Below, piece by piece: positions 26,177-38,482 of a DNA stretch of 64,000 nt. Below the pieces are notes generated by a model. The model saw only the letters and a list, made by a program, of their open reading frames with translations. It was not told the DNA's origin and made no database searches. The position numbers were made by a program, and so were the translations under genes. How positions within the stretch are numbered: the stretch's first letter is position 1; every line of letters begins with the position of its first letter. The stretch covers positions 1-64,000 of the forward strand of contig NZ_QXXA01000014.1 of assembly GCF_009911265.1 (NCBI RefSeq), written 5' to 3'. The stretch is from Senegalia massiliensis. Its GTDB lineage: Bacteria > Bacillota > Clostridia > Tissierellales > SIT17.

Positions 26177-27142
26177 TTATTTAAATGCTTGAGTAACATC
26201 TTCTATCATTTTATTTGTTGCTTCAATTCCACCAGAAGCTACATACCAAATTGGAGAATCAAGGTATACTATATTCTCATTTTTATATGCCTTTGTTGAT
26301 TTTATTATATCATTGTCTAAGGTTTGTTTAGCTGAAATATCTCCGCCTACAATCACTGATCTATCCATTACAAATAAAATATCTGGATCTTTTTCTAATA
26401 TATATTCAAAACTAACCTTTTGACCATGAGTACTAGATTCTATATCTGTATCTATTGGCTTTATTCCAAACTCATCATATAATATTCCAAATCTTGAACC
26501 TGGTCCATACACACTAAGTTCTCCATCATTTGCTAGAATATATAACCCAGTTTTATTTGATTCTTTAGCCATTGTATTTAACTCTTTTACTTTCTCTTCT
26601 ATTTCTTTTATACTATTAGCCATTTTCTCTTCATCATCAAATATTTTTCCTAATTTTTTCATATTATCTTTGAAAGATTGCATATAGTTAGAACCATCTA
26701 TTGCCATATAAGCAGTATTACCTACTTCTTTAAATTCATCATATTTTGATGCTTGTCTAGCTGAAATTATTATTAAATCAGGATCAAGCTCAAATATTTT
26801 TTCAAAATTTGGTTCTTGCAAAGTTCCTACATCTGTATAACTATCACCTTTAAATTTACTTAAGTACTCTGGAGCATGTTTTTTAGGTAAGCCTATTACA
26901 TTATCTCCATAACCCATTTCATTTATAGCATCTAAAATACCATAATCAAATACTACAACTTTCTCTGGAATTTCTGTAAGTTCTACTGTTCCATATTCAT
27001 CTTCAAGAGTTACATTATAATCTTTAGAATCCACATTTTCTTCGTTCTTTTCTACTACTTCTCCCTCTTGTGAACAAGCTCCTAAAGTAAATATTAATAC
27101 TAATCCAAATAAAATAAATGTAATTTTTTTGCTGATTTTCAT
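26177..27142 (-). CDS. Iron-siderophore ABC transporter, solute-binding lipoprotein
   Basis: 321 residues. A lipoprotein signal (residues 1-23, lipobox LGACS) precedes a periplasmic-binding fold of the FecB/CeuE/YclQ type: TEIPEKVVVFDYGILDAINEMGYGDNVIGLP, DPDLIIISARQ and DPDILFVMDRS. It anchors on the outer face of the membrane and delivers ferric siderophore (catecholate type by family) to the permease pair. It is the last gene of a four-gene operon, 15 bases after the ATPase gene. Confidence 0.93.
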   Translation of the reverse strand: MKISKKITFILFGLVLIFTLGACSQEGEVVEKNEENVDSKDYNVTLEDEYGTVELTEIPEKVVVFDYGILDAINEMGYGDNVIGLPKKHAPEYLSKFKGDSYTDVGTLQEPNFEKIFELDPDLIIISARQASKYDEFKEVGNTAYMAIDGSNYMQSFKDNMKKLGKIFDDEEKMANSIKEIEEKVKELNTMAKESNKTGLYILANDGELSVYGPGSRFGILYDEFGIKPIDTDIESSTHGQKVSFEYILEKDPDILFVMDRSVIVGGDISAKQTLDNDIIKSTKAYKNENIVYLDSPIWYVASGGIEATNKMIEDVTQAFK

Positions 27143-27157
27143 TTTTTCTTCCCTCCA

Positions 27158-27913
27158 TTAAAAATAGACACAAAGTCTTTTATTATTTATATCAGTTACT
27201 GTTATATCTAAATTATAGATATCTTTTAATGTATAACCATTAATTATATTGTGAGTTTTGTTATGTTCTACTACCCTCCCTTCCTTTAATGCTAATATAT
27301 AATCTGAATAAACAGATGCAAAATTTATATCATGAATAACTATAATTATAGTTTTCCCTAAATCAACTACCATTTCTTTTAAAATCTTCATAATCTCTAC
27401 AGAATGCTTCATATCTAAATTATTTAAAGGTTCATCTAAAAGAATATATTCTGTATCTTGAGCTAGTACCATGGCAATGTATGCTCTCTGTCTTTGACCA
27501 CCACTTAATTGATCCAAATATTTATTCTGAATATCTTCTAATTTCATATATTTAATTGATTCATCTATAAACTTGTCATCTTCTTTTGTAAGTCTTCCTT
27601 GATTATGAGGAAATCTTCCAAAAGCAACTAATTCTCTAATAGTAAGTCTAATATTTATATTATTTGTTTGTCTTAAAACGCCTATTTTTTTAGATAAATC
27701 TTTATTATTCCAATCCTCTAGTTTTCTACCATCTATTATTACTTCTCCTTCATAATCTTTTATTATTCTAGATATAATTGATAGCAAAGTAGATTTTCCA
27801 GCACCGTTAGGACCTATAAAAGAAGTAATACTTTTTTTATTTATATCTAAAGATACATCGCTTAATACTTTTTTATCTCCATATGATTTATCAATATTCC
27901 TAATTTCTATCAC
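27158..27913 (-). CDS. Iron-siderophore ABC transporter, ATP-binding protein
   Basis: 251 residues from the GTG at 27913, behind AAAGGAG and overlapping the permease stop (GTGA). A longer open frame extends to 28054, but it runs through the end of the permease gene and is unlikely to be translated. Walker A IGPNGAGKST, Q-loop, signature LSGGQRQRAYIAMVL, Walker B YILLDEP and H-loop IVIHD are present. It matches FecE/YclP-type ATPases of ferric siderophore importers. Confidence 0.93.
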   Translation of the reverse strand: MIEIRNIDKSYGDKKVLSDVSLDINKKSITSFIGPNGAGKSTLLSIISRIIKDYEGEVIIDGRKLEDWNNKDLSKKIGVLRQTNNINIRLTIRELVAFGRFPHNQGRLTKEDDKFIDESIKYMKLEDIQNKYLDQLSGGQRQRAYIAMVLAQDTEYILLDEPLNNLDMKHSVEIMKILKEMVVDLGKTIIIVIHDINFASVYSDYILALKEGRVVEHNKTHNIINGYTLKDIYNLDITVTDINNKRLCVYF

Positions 27914-28860
27914 TTTATATTCTCCTTTACTAGTAAAAATATGAAATATATTCCTCCAACTAAATTTATTATTACACTTATTGGCGTTCCAAAATTTAAG
28001 ATTTTTTCTACTATAAATTGTCCACCTACTAAAAATATAATACTCAGTAAACATGATGTTATTATTAAATAAGTGTGTTTATAAGTATTAATATATTCTC
28101 TAGCTAAATTTGCGACTAATAGCCCTAAAAATGTTATAGGTCCTACTAAAGCTGTTGAAACAGAAACCAATAAAGACACTATAATAAGTAGTCCTGTATT
28201 TAGTTTGTCATAATTTATTCCCAAATTTATTGCATGATTTCTACCGAGAGAAATAACATCTAACTTTCTAATATTTTTATAAATATATATATAGGACAAA
28301 ATTATTATTATAGAGGCTACTTTTAATATATCTTTATTAATTACATTAAAACTAGCATACATTTTATCCTGAATATGCATAAATTCATTAGGATCTATAA
28401 TCATCTGCATAAAAGATGATAAACTTTCAAATAAAGTTCCCACTATAACTCCAATTAATAATAGTTTCATTAAATTATTACCAGTAATTTTAAATAAATA
28501 TTTAAATAAAAAGGTTGAAAATAAAGCCATGACTAATATAGTTATTAAAAAATTCAAATTGAAATTTACTATTAATTTACTACTAGAACCTAGTAAAAAA
28601 ACTATAGAAGTCTGTATAAAGATATATAAAGAATCTAATCCTAATATACTAGGAGTCAATATCCTATTATCTGTTATAGTCTGAAAAATTAATGAAGATG
28701 TACTTATAGCTATTCCAGTCATTACTATTGCTAAAATTCTAGGGATTCTCTTTGACATAGCATAAGAATAATTTTTTTCATTAACCCCTATAAATAAAAG
28801 TAAAGATATAAAAATTAGTGCCAAAATAATAAGTAGAATTATTTTTCTATTTTCCTTCAT
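27910..28860 (-). CDS. Iron-siderophore ABC transporter permease (second)
   Basis: 316 residues and about nine membrane segments of the FecCD family. Typical motifs: RIPRILAIVMTGIAISTSSLIFQTITDNRILTPSILGLDSLYIF and VGPITFLGLLVANLAREY. It starts on the last base of the upstream permease gene and overlaps the ATPase start by 4 bases, so all four genes are probably translated together. Corresponds to YclO/CeuC-type subunits by order and pattern. Confidence 0.92.
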   Translation of the reverse strand: MKENRKIILLIILALIFISLLLFIGVNEKNYSYAMSKRIPRILAIVMTGIAISTSSLIFQTITDNRILTPSILGLDSLYIFIQTSIVFLLGSSSKLIVNFNLNFLITILVMALFSTFLFKYLFKITGNNLMKLLLIGVIVGTLFESLSSFMQMIIDPNEFMHIQDKMYASFNVINKDILKVASIIIILSYIYIYKNIRKLDVISLGRNHAINLGINYDKLNTGLLIIVSLLVSVSTALVGPITFLGLLVANLAREYINTYKHTYLIITSCLLSIIFLVGGQFIVEKILNFGTPISVIINLVGGIYFIFLLVKENIK

Positions 28861-29804
28861 TACTGATTCCCCCTAATTAATAAGTATAGAAAAATAATAC
28901 TTCCAAAGACACCTACTGTTAAACTTATGGAAACTTCATAAGGATATATTATGACTCTTCCAACAATATCTGATATTAAAAGAAAATTAGCTCCTATTAA
29001 AGCAGTATATCCTATACTATTTTTCATATTATCTCCCTTAATAAGGCTTACAATATTAGGTACTATTAATCCTAAAAATGGAATTCTACCTACTGTTACT
29101 ATTACTATTGCTGAGATTAAAGCAACTATAGTTATTCCTAAGTTTACGACAAACTTATAATTCAAACCTAAATTTATTGAAAAGTCTTCTCCTATACCTG
29201 CTAAAGTAAATTTATTAGCATAAATTACAGCTATTATTAGTAGAGGAATACTTATGTATAACATTTCATACCTACCTTTTATTATCATAGAGAAATCCCC
29301 TTGAAGCCATGTTCCAATACTTTGTACTAAGTCAAATCTATAGGCTATAGCTGTAGTAATAGAGTCTATTACGCCTCCTAACATCATCCCTATCAAAGGA
29401 ATAAATACTGTGTTCTTTACTTTAATATGCCTTAATATAAACATAAAAAGAAAAGTTCCTCCCACTGAAAATAAAAAAGCTAATAGCATTTTATTAAGAG
29501 AGCTTGCAGATGTAAAAAAAATAAGAGAAAACAATATTCCCAATTTAGCAAAATTTATAGTTCCTGCAGTTGTAGGAGATACAAATTTATTTTGAGTTAT
29601 TTGCTGCATAATAAGTCCTGCAATACTCATACTAACTCCAGCAAATATAATACTAATTAATCTTGGCAATCTGCTTAAAATTATAATATTTAAATTTTCT
29701 TCACTTAAGTTAAATATATTTTTTATACTAATATCCTTAGCCCCTATAAAAATTGAAACTACAGATAACATTAATAGTAATGCAACTAGATACCTTTTCT
29801 TCAT
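28860..29804 (-). CDS. Iron-siderophore ABC transporter permease (first)
   Basis: 314 residues with about nine membrane segments, FecCD family: SRLPRLISIIFAGVSMSIAGLIMQQITQNKFVSPTTAGT and VGRIPFLGLIVPNIVSLIKG. First gene of the operon. A near-consensus Fur box lies 62 bases upstream of its start, between it and a divergent AraC regulator gene. Corresponds to YclN/CeuB-type subunits. Confidence 0.92.
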   Translation of the reverse strand: MKKRYLVALLLMLSVVSIFIGAKDISIKNIFNLSEENLNIIILSRLPRLISIIFAGVSMSIAGLIMQQITQNKFVSPTTAGTINFAKLGILFSLIFFTSASSLNKMLLAFLFSVGGTFLFMFILRHIKVKNTVFIPLIGMMLGGVIDSITTAIAYRFDLVQSIGTWLQGDFSMIIKGRYEMLYISIPLLIIAVIYANKFTLAGIGEDFSINLGLNYKFVVNLGITIVALISAIVIVTVGRIPFLGLIVPNIVSLIKGDNMKNSIGYTALIGANFLLISDIVGRVIIYPYEVSISLTVGVFGSIIFLYLLIRGNQ

Positions 29805-29865
29805 AAAACCTTCCCATCTTTTGTTTATTATTGATTAAATTATTAAATATGATATGATATTTAAT

Positions 29866-29884
29866 GATAATGATAATCCCTATC
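29866..29884. promoter_or_regulatory. Fur box of the siderophore operon
   Basis: The 19-mer GATAATGATAATCCCTATC matches the classical Fur consensus GATAATGATAATCATTATC at 17 of 19 positions. It lies in the divergent region between the transporter operon and the AraC gene, so both are probably iron-repressed. Confidence 0.75.
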
Positions 29885-29967
29885 AATTATCCTAGCATTA
29901 TTTAATTTTACTTTATTTGAATATTTCTATATTTTTATTAATTTTTTTAAGTGTATGAGGTGATATT

Positions 29968-30717
29968 TTGATAAATAAATTACATATTTCAAATGTAATG
30001 AAAAAGTTTAATCTTTTAACTAATATATCTATTATTGCATTTGATCTAAATGGAGTTCCTATAAGTGCGTCTGGATATGGAAAAACATTGTATGATTTTC
30101 TAGATAAAAATACTATCTATGATAAGATGATTAACAATTACTTTAACGATGGAGAAAATATTTTCAATTCTAATTGTTATAATAATATAGAATATATTCT
30201 TTCTCCTATTTGCCCTAGAAACATTTATAGAGGCATATTTATTATAGGTCCCATATCTCAGAAAAAAAATAATTGTATAGGAGCACCTTATAAGCCAAAA
30301 CATTTATATTCATATATTTTAAAATCTTTAAGATTAATTTTTAAGGATTTCCCTAAAAAGCATATTGAAATGGAAAAAGAAAAGGAATATAGTTTACACA
30401 TAAAAAAGGCTATTGATTATATTGATTCTAGATATATGGATAACATTGGATTAGATGAAGTTGCTAATTATTTAAATATAAATAAATCGTATTTTTCAAC
30501 TATATTTAAATCAGAAACAGGAGAAAGTTTTACTAATTTCTTAAATAGATTAAGGGTTGAAAAAAGCAAAAGCTTACTTGTTAACAAAGATTATTCTATG
30601 TTAGATATTGCCCTCATGGTAGGTTTCAGTAACCAAAACTACTATAATATTATATTTAAAAAATTTACTAGCTATACTCCTCTTCAATATAGGAAAGTAT
30701 ACACTGTTTACAATTAA
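29968..30717 (+). CDS. AraC-family regulator divergent from the siderophore operon
   Basis: 249 residues from a TTG behind GAGGTGATA. The C-terminal 100 residues form the AraC DNA-binding domain (KAIDYIDSRYMDNIGLDEVANYLNINKSYFSTIFKSETGESF... MLDIALMVGFSNQNYYNIIFKKFTSYTPLQYRK). The N-terminal domain (about 1-130) has an IIAFDLNGVPISASGYG-like start, two Cys and a glycine-rich GIFIIGP strand; it may bind the siderophore or iron complex. Position suggests it activates the uptake operon when the ferric siderophore is present, as for AraC activators of siderophore genes elsewhere. Confidence 0.85.
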   Translation: MINKLHISNVMKKFNLLTNISIIAFDLNGVPISASGYGKTLYDFLDKNTIYDKMINNYFNDGENIFNSNCYNNIEYILSPICPRNIYRGIFIIGPISQKKNNCIGAPYKPKHLYSYILKSLRLIFKDFPKKHIEMEKEKEYSLHIKKAIDYIDSRYMDNIGLDEVANYLNINKSYFSTIFKSETGESFTNFLNRLRVEKSKSLLVNKDYSMLDIALMVGFSNQNYYNIIFKKFTSYTPLQYRKVYTVYN

Positions 30718-30760
30718 TAAAGGTTGTATCTTAAATTTTAATTTAAGATACAACCTTTAT
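30717..30760. terminator. Bidirectional terminator between AraC and GAF genes
   Basis: Arms of 21 bp (30717-30737 and 30740-30760) with a 2-base centre, perfect match. It immediately follows the AraC stop. Confidence 0.8.
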
Positions 30761-30796
30761 ATTAACTTTATATAATAGTAATTTAATAAGCTTATT

Positions 30797-31321
30797 TTAA
30801 TTTTTACTCATTAATAATTTCAAGTCTTTTTCCATAGATGATTTAAATTCTCTTAAAAGAAGTTTTTGATCAGATGTTAAATCCATAGGCTCATCATCTA
30901 GGACACAAATAGTTCCAAAAAATTCACCATCTGGCCACTTTATTGGAAGCCCATAATAAGAAATCATATCAATATCAACATCAGGATTATCTTTCCATGA
31001 TTCTAATTGCATTGCATCCACAATAGATAATTCCTTATCTGTTCCAACAACTGTTTCACAATAGAGACCATGACATAGATAATCATTGCCCCCTACTTTA
31101 TATGGATTAGACTCATTTTCACTCATTAAAAATACCTGCATAGCTTCTTTTGTAATTTCCATTATTAGACCTGCACGCACATTAGTAAAAGAAGCAATTA
31201 AGTTTGCCATGTTTTGCCATCCTTTTTTCATATCATCTTCTACCTTTGGCTTATCTGGACTCGTTATAGGAACTTCTTTATAAGAACCATCAGATCTAAG
31301 CTTTATTCTAACTTTTGTCAT
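30797..31321 (-). CDS. Stand-alone GAF-domain protein
   Basis: 174 residues, soluble. The GAF-like core runs from about residue 35 to 170, with NLIASFTNVRAGLIMEI, YCETVVGTDKELSIVDA, SYYGLPIKWPDGEFFGTICVLDDEP. This is the pattern of GAF proteins with a Cys-containing ligand pocket that often occur singly or fused to GGDEF. The ligand is unknown. Start is supported by a GAAGGGAGA ribosome site. No neighbouring gene is co-directed within 250 bases upstream. Confidence 0.85.
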   Translation of the reverse strand: MTKVRIKLRSDGSYKEVPITSPDKPKVEDDMKKGWQNMANLIASFTNVRAGLIMEITKEAMQVFLMSENESNPYKVGGNDYLCHGLYCETVVGTDKELSIVDAMQLESWKDNPDVDIDMISYYGLPIKWPDGEFFGTICVLDDEPMDLTSDQKLLLREFKSSMEKDLKLLMSKN

Positions 31322-31486
31322 AAAAAATCTCCCTTCAAAATTTAAGGTACTTAATCCTACAATTTTTCAAACTTGAATTAATGTACATTAGTTAATTACC
31401 CATATTAATCTTAAATATTCATTAAATTATTAGATGCTACCTTATTATAAATACTCTTATTTTCTTTGTCATGATTTAAAAATTTT

Positions 31487-31516
31487 AAACCTCTCAGAAA
31501 ATTTTCTGAGAGGTTT
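31487..31516. terminator. Terminator of the beta-glucoside operon
   Basis: A 30-bp perfect palindrome (AAACCTCTCAGAAAA with its complement) between the GAF gene and the bglA stop, followed by AT-rich DNA. Confidence 0.65.
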
Positions 31517-31579
31517 ATTTTTATTTCATGTTACATTCAACTTATATATTTATATTTCACTTTAATTATTAGGTGTTTT

Positions 31580-34959
<3,380 letters not shown>

Positions 34960-34993
34960 TCCATCTCCTCCTTATTTAATTTTAATATAAAAA

Positions 34994-35053
34994 AACCTAA
35001 ACAAAATTTGTAATAACTATTTTAAAATAGTTATTACAAATTTTGTTTAGGTT
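34994..35053 (-). terminator. Conditional terminator in front of bglP (60-bp perfect palindrome)
   Basis: Two 30-base arms match exactly with no spacer (centre TTTTAAAA), followed on the minus strand by TTTTTATA. Its 5' arm begins with AACC that also ends the RAT hairpin, so formation of the RAT excludes the terminator. This is the bglP switch. Confidence 0.85.
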
Positions 35054-35076
35054 AATGCCCCTATTAAGTAACACGC
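35050..35076 (-). promoter_or_regulatory. RAT antiterminator for bglP
   Basis: On the minus strand GTGTTACTTAATAGGGGCA followed by TTAACC resembles the LicT/SacT ribonucleic antiterminator consensus (GGATTGTTACTG...CAGGCAAAACC), and overlaps the 5' arm of the terminator by the AACC end. LicT dimers would stabilise it when beta-glucoside is being transported. Confidence 0.8.
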
Positions 35077-35088
35077 CTTAACAAAAAA

Positions 35089-35925
35089 TTATTTATTTTC
35101 TCGAACAATTCTTTCTATGTGAATAGTAAGGTAAATAATTTCATCATTACTAATTCCCCAATTATACTCATTTTCTAACATTTCTTTAATTACTAGACAA
35201 CAGTTATAACTTTTTTTATATTTTTCTTGAATAATCTCCCTGAATGATTTATCCATATCCATTGCATACGATTTATTCATCTTATGACGAGCAATAAAAT
35301 AGCGAAGATGCGTTATAAACCTAGAGTAATTAATTGTAGTTTTGTCTAAATTTATATCAAATAATCTTTGAATAATTTTAATAATCTTTTTTATTACTTT
35401 CATAATTTCCATAGTATCCCCTAATGAATGCCCATCTATTTGAGCATTAACAAAATGAAGAGCTATAAAAGAAGCCTCTATTTTAGGTAATATATGACCT
35501 AAACGATTTTCAATGATTTTTAATGCTCCTTTTCCAACTTTATATTCTTCATTATATAAAGTTGGAATCTCCCATTGAAGTGGATTATCCTCGTAATTTT
35601 TATTTTGATCTCTGTTAATTGCAAATTGTAAATGATCTGACAAAGAAAATAATATTGATTGATTCAATTTTCTTTTTAGTAGTTCTTCACCGAATACAAT
35701 AATTTCTTCAGTAACAGTTAAAACTTCTGCTGAAATCTGTTCTAATAATTGACTAGCTTGTATGCTTTTTTCAGGGTAAAAAGTTTTTTTAGCTAAACTT
35801 GCATTTACTAAATCACCTTTCTTTTTCTTAAACCCAATTCCTGTACCAAATATAATTACTTCTTTATTTTTCTCTGTTTCTGCTAAAACTATATTATTAT
35901 TTAATGATTTTATTACTTTCACCAA
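35089..35925 (-). CDS. licT: LicT/BglG-type transcription antiterminator
   Basis: 278 residues. The N-terminal CAT RNA-binding domain (about 1-56) has KVIKSLNNNIVLAETEKNKEVIIFGTGIGFKKKKGD, then two PTS-regulation domains. PRD1 has conserved His in SDHLQFAI and ALHFVNAQ, PRD2 has THLRYFIAR and LTIHIERIVR. It is inactive when PRD1 is phosphorylated by BglP and active when the sugar drains the phosphate. Its own leader has a RAT and a terminator, and a second pair lies before bglP. Confidence 0.95.
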   Translation of the reverse strand: MVKVIKSLNNNIVLAETEKNKEVIIFGTGIGFKKKKGDLVNASLAKKTFYPEKSIQASQLLEQISAEVLTVTEEIIVFGEELLKRKLNQSILFSLSDHLQFAINRDQNKNYEDNPLQWEIPTLYNEEYKVGKGALKIIENRLGHILPKIEASFIALHFVNAQIDGHSLGDTMEIMKVIKKIIKIIQRLFDINLDKTTINYSRFITHLRYFIARHKMNKSYAMDMDKSFREIIQEKYKKSYNCCLVIKEMLENEYNWGISNDEIIYLTIHIERIVRENK

Positions 35926-35950
35926 AGAGAATCACCTCTAAAAAAGTATT

Positions 35951-36025
35951 AAAAAAACACCAACATCAAAAACAACATCAAAACGATTAAAACAATTCGT
36001 TTTGTTATATTTGACTTGGTGGTGC
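35951..36025 (-). terminator. Conditional terminator in front of licT
   Basis: An imperfect long hairpin, with CACCACCAAGTCAAA on the 5' side against TTTTTGATGTTGGTG, closed by an inner AACAAAACGA/TCGTTTTGATGTT helix and followed by TTTTTTT on the minus strand. Confidence 0.75.
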
Positions 36026-36047
36026 CTGACTAGATCAGTTACACTCC
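36018..36047 (-). promoter_or_regulatory. RAT antiterminator for licT
   Basis: On the minus strand GGAGTGTAACTGATCTAG, then TCAGGCACCACC, matches the BglG/LicT RAT consensus (GGATTGTTACTG...GCAGGCAAAACC) and overlaps the 5' arm of the following terminator. This and the bglP RAT recreate the two-terminator layout known from the E. coli bgl operon. Confidence 0.85.
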
Positions 36048-36084
36048 TGCATCTGCTCATCTATTCACTTATTTATCTATTTAC

Positions 36085-36113
36085 AGAATATCATAACAAA
36101 TAAAGATTGTCAA
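36085..36113 (-). promoter_or_regulatory. Promoter of the licT-bglP-bglA operon
   Basis: On the minus strand TTGACA (36108-36113) and TATTCT (36085-36090) with 17 bp between, located about 40 bases upstream of the licT RAT, as expected for a leader-controlled operon. Confidence 0.6.
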
Positions 36114-36160
36114 TACTTTTTATATTTTAATTTCAAATATAGTCAGCTAAATTTTAAAAA

Positions 36161-36193
36161 AAGACCAGCTAAATTTTCACTTAAACTGGTCTT
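36161..36193 (-). terminator. Terminator after the flavodiiron protein gene
   Basis: AAGACCAG pairs with CTGGTCTT around a 17-base loop, with TTTTTAAAAT following on the minus strand. Confidence 0.6.
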
Positions 36194-36257
36194 AATAATA
36201 ATTGTATTCAATTTAATTTATATTTAATAATATAGAATTAATAATTAATATAATAAC

Positions 36258-37481
36258 TTATACTATTTTTTCTTCTATTTTTTCTAATAATTTGAGAACT
36301 CCTGATTCAACTTTATTCAAATCTTCTTCATTAGGAGAACCTTCAAATTCAACTGTTTCAACAAAGTCCCACTTCATTTTACTTTTTTCTATTATATCTT
36401 TTAATTCCCTTTCAGCTCCACCTGACCATCCATAAGATCCAAAACGAAAAGCTGCTTTATTAATAACTTTTTTTCTTCCTAACTCTTCTATTGCTGCTGC
36501 TACTGGTGGAAACATCTTATATTCATAGGTAGGTGCAGCAATTATTAATCCTGCTGATTTAAAAACAGTAGCAATCATTTCACTTTCACTTTCTAAAGGC
36601 ATTTCAAGTTTATTTACTTTTATCCCTTCTCTTTCTAAGACCTTTTCTACAAACTCAACTGCTTTTGCAGTCATACCATACATTGAACCCCATAATATAG
36701 TGATTTCCTTTTTACCATATCCTGCTGAATATTTGCAGAATCTAGTATAATCATCTATTATTTTTTCAGGATTTTGTCTATATACTGGCCCATGTCCTGG
36801 AGCTATAATATTTATATCAAATTCTTTAGATTTTTTTATTGCCCTTTTTACCATAGGTGCAAATGTTCCCATAACATTTGAAAAATACCTTATACCTTCA
36901 TTTTCAAAAAAATCTACTTCTTCAGTTGTCATCTCATCATCAAAATAATGTTCCTCCATTCTTCCAAAAGCTCCATACATATCACAGGAAAATAAAGTTT
37001 TAGTATCTGACTCATATGTATACATAGTATCAGGCCAATGTACATTTGGAACTGGATGAAAACTTAATTTTTTTCCCTTACCTAAATCTAATGTATCTCC
37101 TTCTTTAACTACTTTTATTTTTTCTCCATCACCATAAAAAGAATTTATCAATTTAGCTGCTTTATCTGTACATATAATTGTAAAATTATCATTAATCTTT
37201 TTAAAATTCTCAATCCATCCAGAATGATCTGGCTCCATATGATTAACTATCAAATAATCTATCTCTTCAGGATTTACATCAATTTCTCCAAGACTTTTAT
37301 ATAAAGTTTCTGGTACTCCATCCCAACCTATAACGCCATCTATAATAGCCGTTTTTTCTCCTTTTACTATATAAGAATTTAATGTAACACCATTAGCTAG
37401 CTCCCATATTCCTTCAAAAAGCATATCTTCTACATTCATGGATAACATATGTATTCCATCTGCTATCTTTATTTGTTTCAT
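36258..37481 (-). CDS. fprA: A-type flavoprotein / flavodiiron protein (FprA family)
   Basis: 407 residues, standard length. The metallo-beta-lactamase-like domain (about 1-250) has the di-iron site HMEPDHSGW and the His in NVHWPDTMYTY. The flavodoxin-like domain (about 255-400) has the FMN loop GSMYGMTAKAVEF and APTYEYKMFPP. Family members reduce O2 to water or NO to N2O, taking electrons from rubredoxin or flavoprotein partners that are not encoded here. Together with Hcp and YaaA it suggests oxidative and nitrosative stress defence. Confidence 0.94.
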   Translation of the reverse strand: MKQIKIADGIHMLSMNVEDMLFEGIWELANGVTLNSYIVKGEKTAIIDGVIGWDGVPETLYKSLGEIDVNPEEIDYLIVNHMEPDHSGWIENFKKINDNFTIICTDKAAKLINSFYGDGEKIKVVKEGDTLDLGKGKKLSFHPVPNVHWPDTMYTYESDTKTLFSCDMYGAFGRMEEHYFDDEMTTEEVDFFENEGIRYFSNVMGTFAPMVKRAIKKSKEFDINIIAPGHGPVYRQNPEKIIDDYTRFCKYSAGYGKKEITILWGSMYGMTAKAVEFVEKVLEREGIKVNKLEMPLESESEMIATVFKSAGLIIAAPTYEYKMFPPVAAAIEELGRKKVINKAAFRFGSYGWSGGAERELKDIIEKSKMKWDFVETVEFEGSPNEEDLNKVESGVLKLLEKIEEKIV

Positions 37482-37518
37482 AATATAACCTCCATATTTA
37501 TCAATTAATATAATATTT

Positions 37519-38274
37519 TTATCCTTTTTTATTCTTTTTCAAAAAGATGTATGTGCTTTCATCTGATAGATGATCCATGTAAGTATAATCTAGTCTATTA
37601 AAACCTTTAATACCTTCTACATCTTTAATCTGTTCTTCTGCCATAAATCTGACCATTTCACCTCTAGCCATCTTTGCTAATGTACCCTTTTCAACTATCT
37701 TTTCTTCAATCATCTCCCCAAAAACGCAAGTAATAAACTTCACTTCTTCATCCAAATAATTAGAAATACATTTGCTATACTCTTTAGATGCTAAGTTTAT
37801 AATATATTTACTTTCCGAAAAAAGTTGATTAGCTAATTTTTTATCCCAGAATTTATAGAGTGAATTTATATCTTCACTTCCCAATTTTGATTGCATTTCC
37901 AACCTATAAGGCACAACACCATCAAAGGGACGTAGTACACCATAAAATCCAGATAGTATGCGCAAATGTTCTTCAAGATATTCAAATTCTTTAGTTTCAA
38001 ATACATTTTGTCCCATATGCTTGTACTGAAGACCTTCAAATGAAAGTATAGCAGGAGTTAAGTTACTATACAAGTCCATATTATGGATTCGATTATAATT
38101 TAAAGCAGCTATTTTATCACTACATTTCCATATTGATTTTAATTCTTCATAACTTGAATTTTTTAAATATGATAGCAAAATTTCTGTATCCTCTATAAAC
38201 TGAGGAATTTGATTATAATCTAATGAATCTATGTCTACCTTCATTTTCTTTGCAGGTGAAATAATAACCCTCAT
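37519..38274 (-). CDS. yaaA: YaaA/UPF0246-family peroxide stress protein
   Basis: 251 residues with the family motifs MRVIISPAKKM at the start, SFEGLQYKHMG, LRILSGFYGVLRPFDGVVPYRLEM, INLASKEYSKC and KMARGEMVRFM. E. coli YaaA lowers free intracellular iron during hydrogen peroxide stress and binds DNA. The gene is 37 bases upstream of fprA on the same strand, which fits a shared oxidative stress role. Confidence 0.93.
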   Translation of the reverse strand: MRVIISPAKKMKVDIDSLDYNQIPQFIEDTEILLSYLKNSSYEELKSIWKCSDKIAALNYNRIHNMDLYSNLTPAILSFEGLQYKHMGQNVFETKEFEYLEEHLRILSGFYGVLRPFDGVVPYRLEMQSKLGSEDINSLYKFWDKKLANQLFSESKYIINLASKEYSKCISNYLDEEVKFITCVFGEMIEEKIVEKGTLAKMARGEMVRFMAEEQIKDVEGIKGFNRLDYTYMDHLSDESTYIFLKKNKKG

Positions 38275-38398
38275 ATTTACCTCCTATTTTATTAAGCTTT
38301 TCATATCATTATATTTTGTTTGTTTTGATTATATCATAAATATATCTTATTATCTCATGAAAATGTCACACTTCATTTTCTAATATTAAATTCCTTTA

Positions 38399-38452
38399 TA
38401 TGTAAAAAAACAGTTAAAGTGATAAGATCACTTTAACTGGTTTTTTTACATA
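38399..38452. terminator. Bidirectional terminator after ndk
   Basis: A 25-bp stem (TATGTAAAAAAACAGTTAAA... at 38399-38423 with its complement at 38427-38452) that has a single G bulge and the loop AAG, with A and T tracts in both arms. Confidence 0.8.
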
Positions 38453-38482
38453 TAAATATTATCCTAGTTACTAACTAATACC

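Noticed and set aside
27914-28054. N-terminal extension of the siderophore ATPase gene
   Set aside because: It lies inside the permease gene and translates to a low-quality sequence. The GTG at 27913 has AAAGGAG and overlaps the permease stop in the usual way.
34994-35053. The 60-bp palindrome as an insertion or recombination site
   Set aside because: Its place between licT and bglP, its T-run and the overlapping RAT explain it as the antitermination-controlled terminator.
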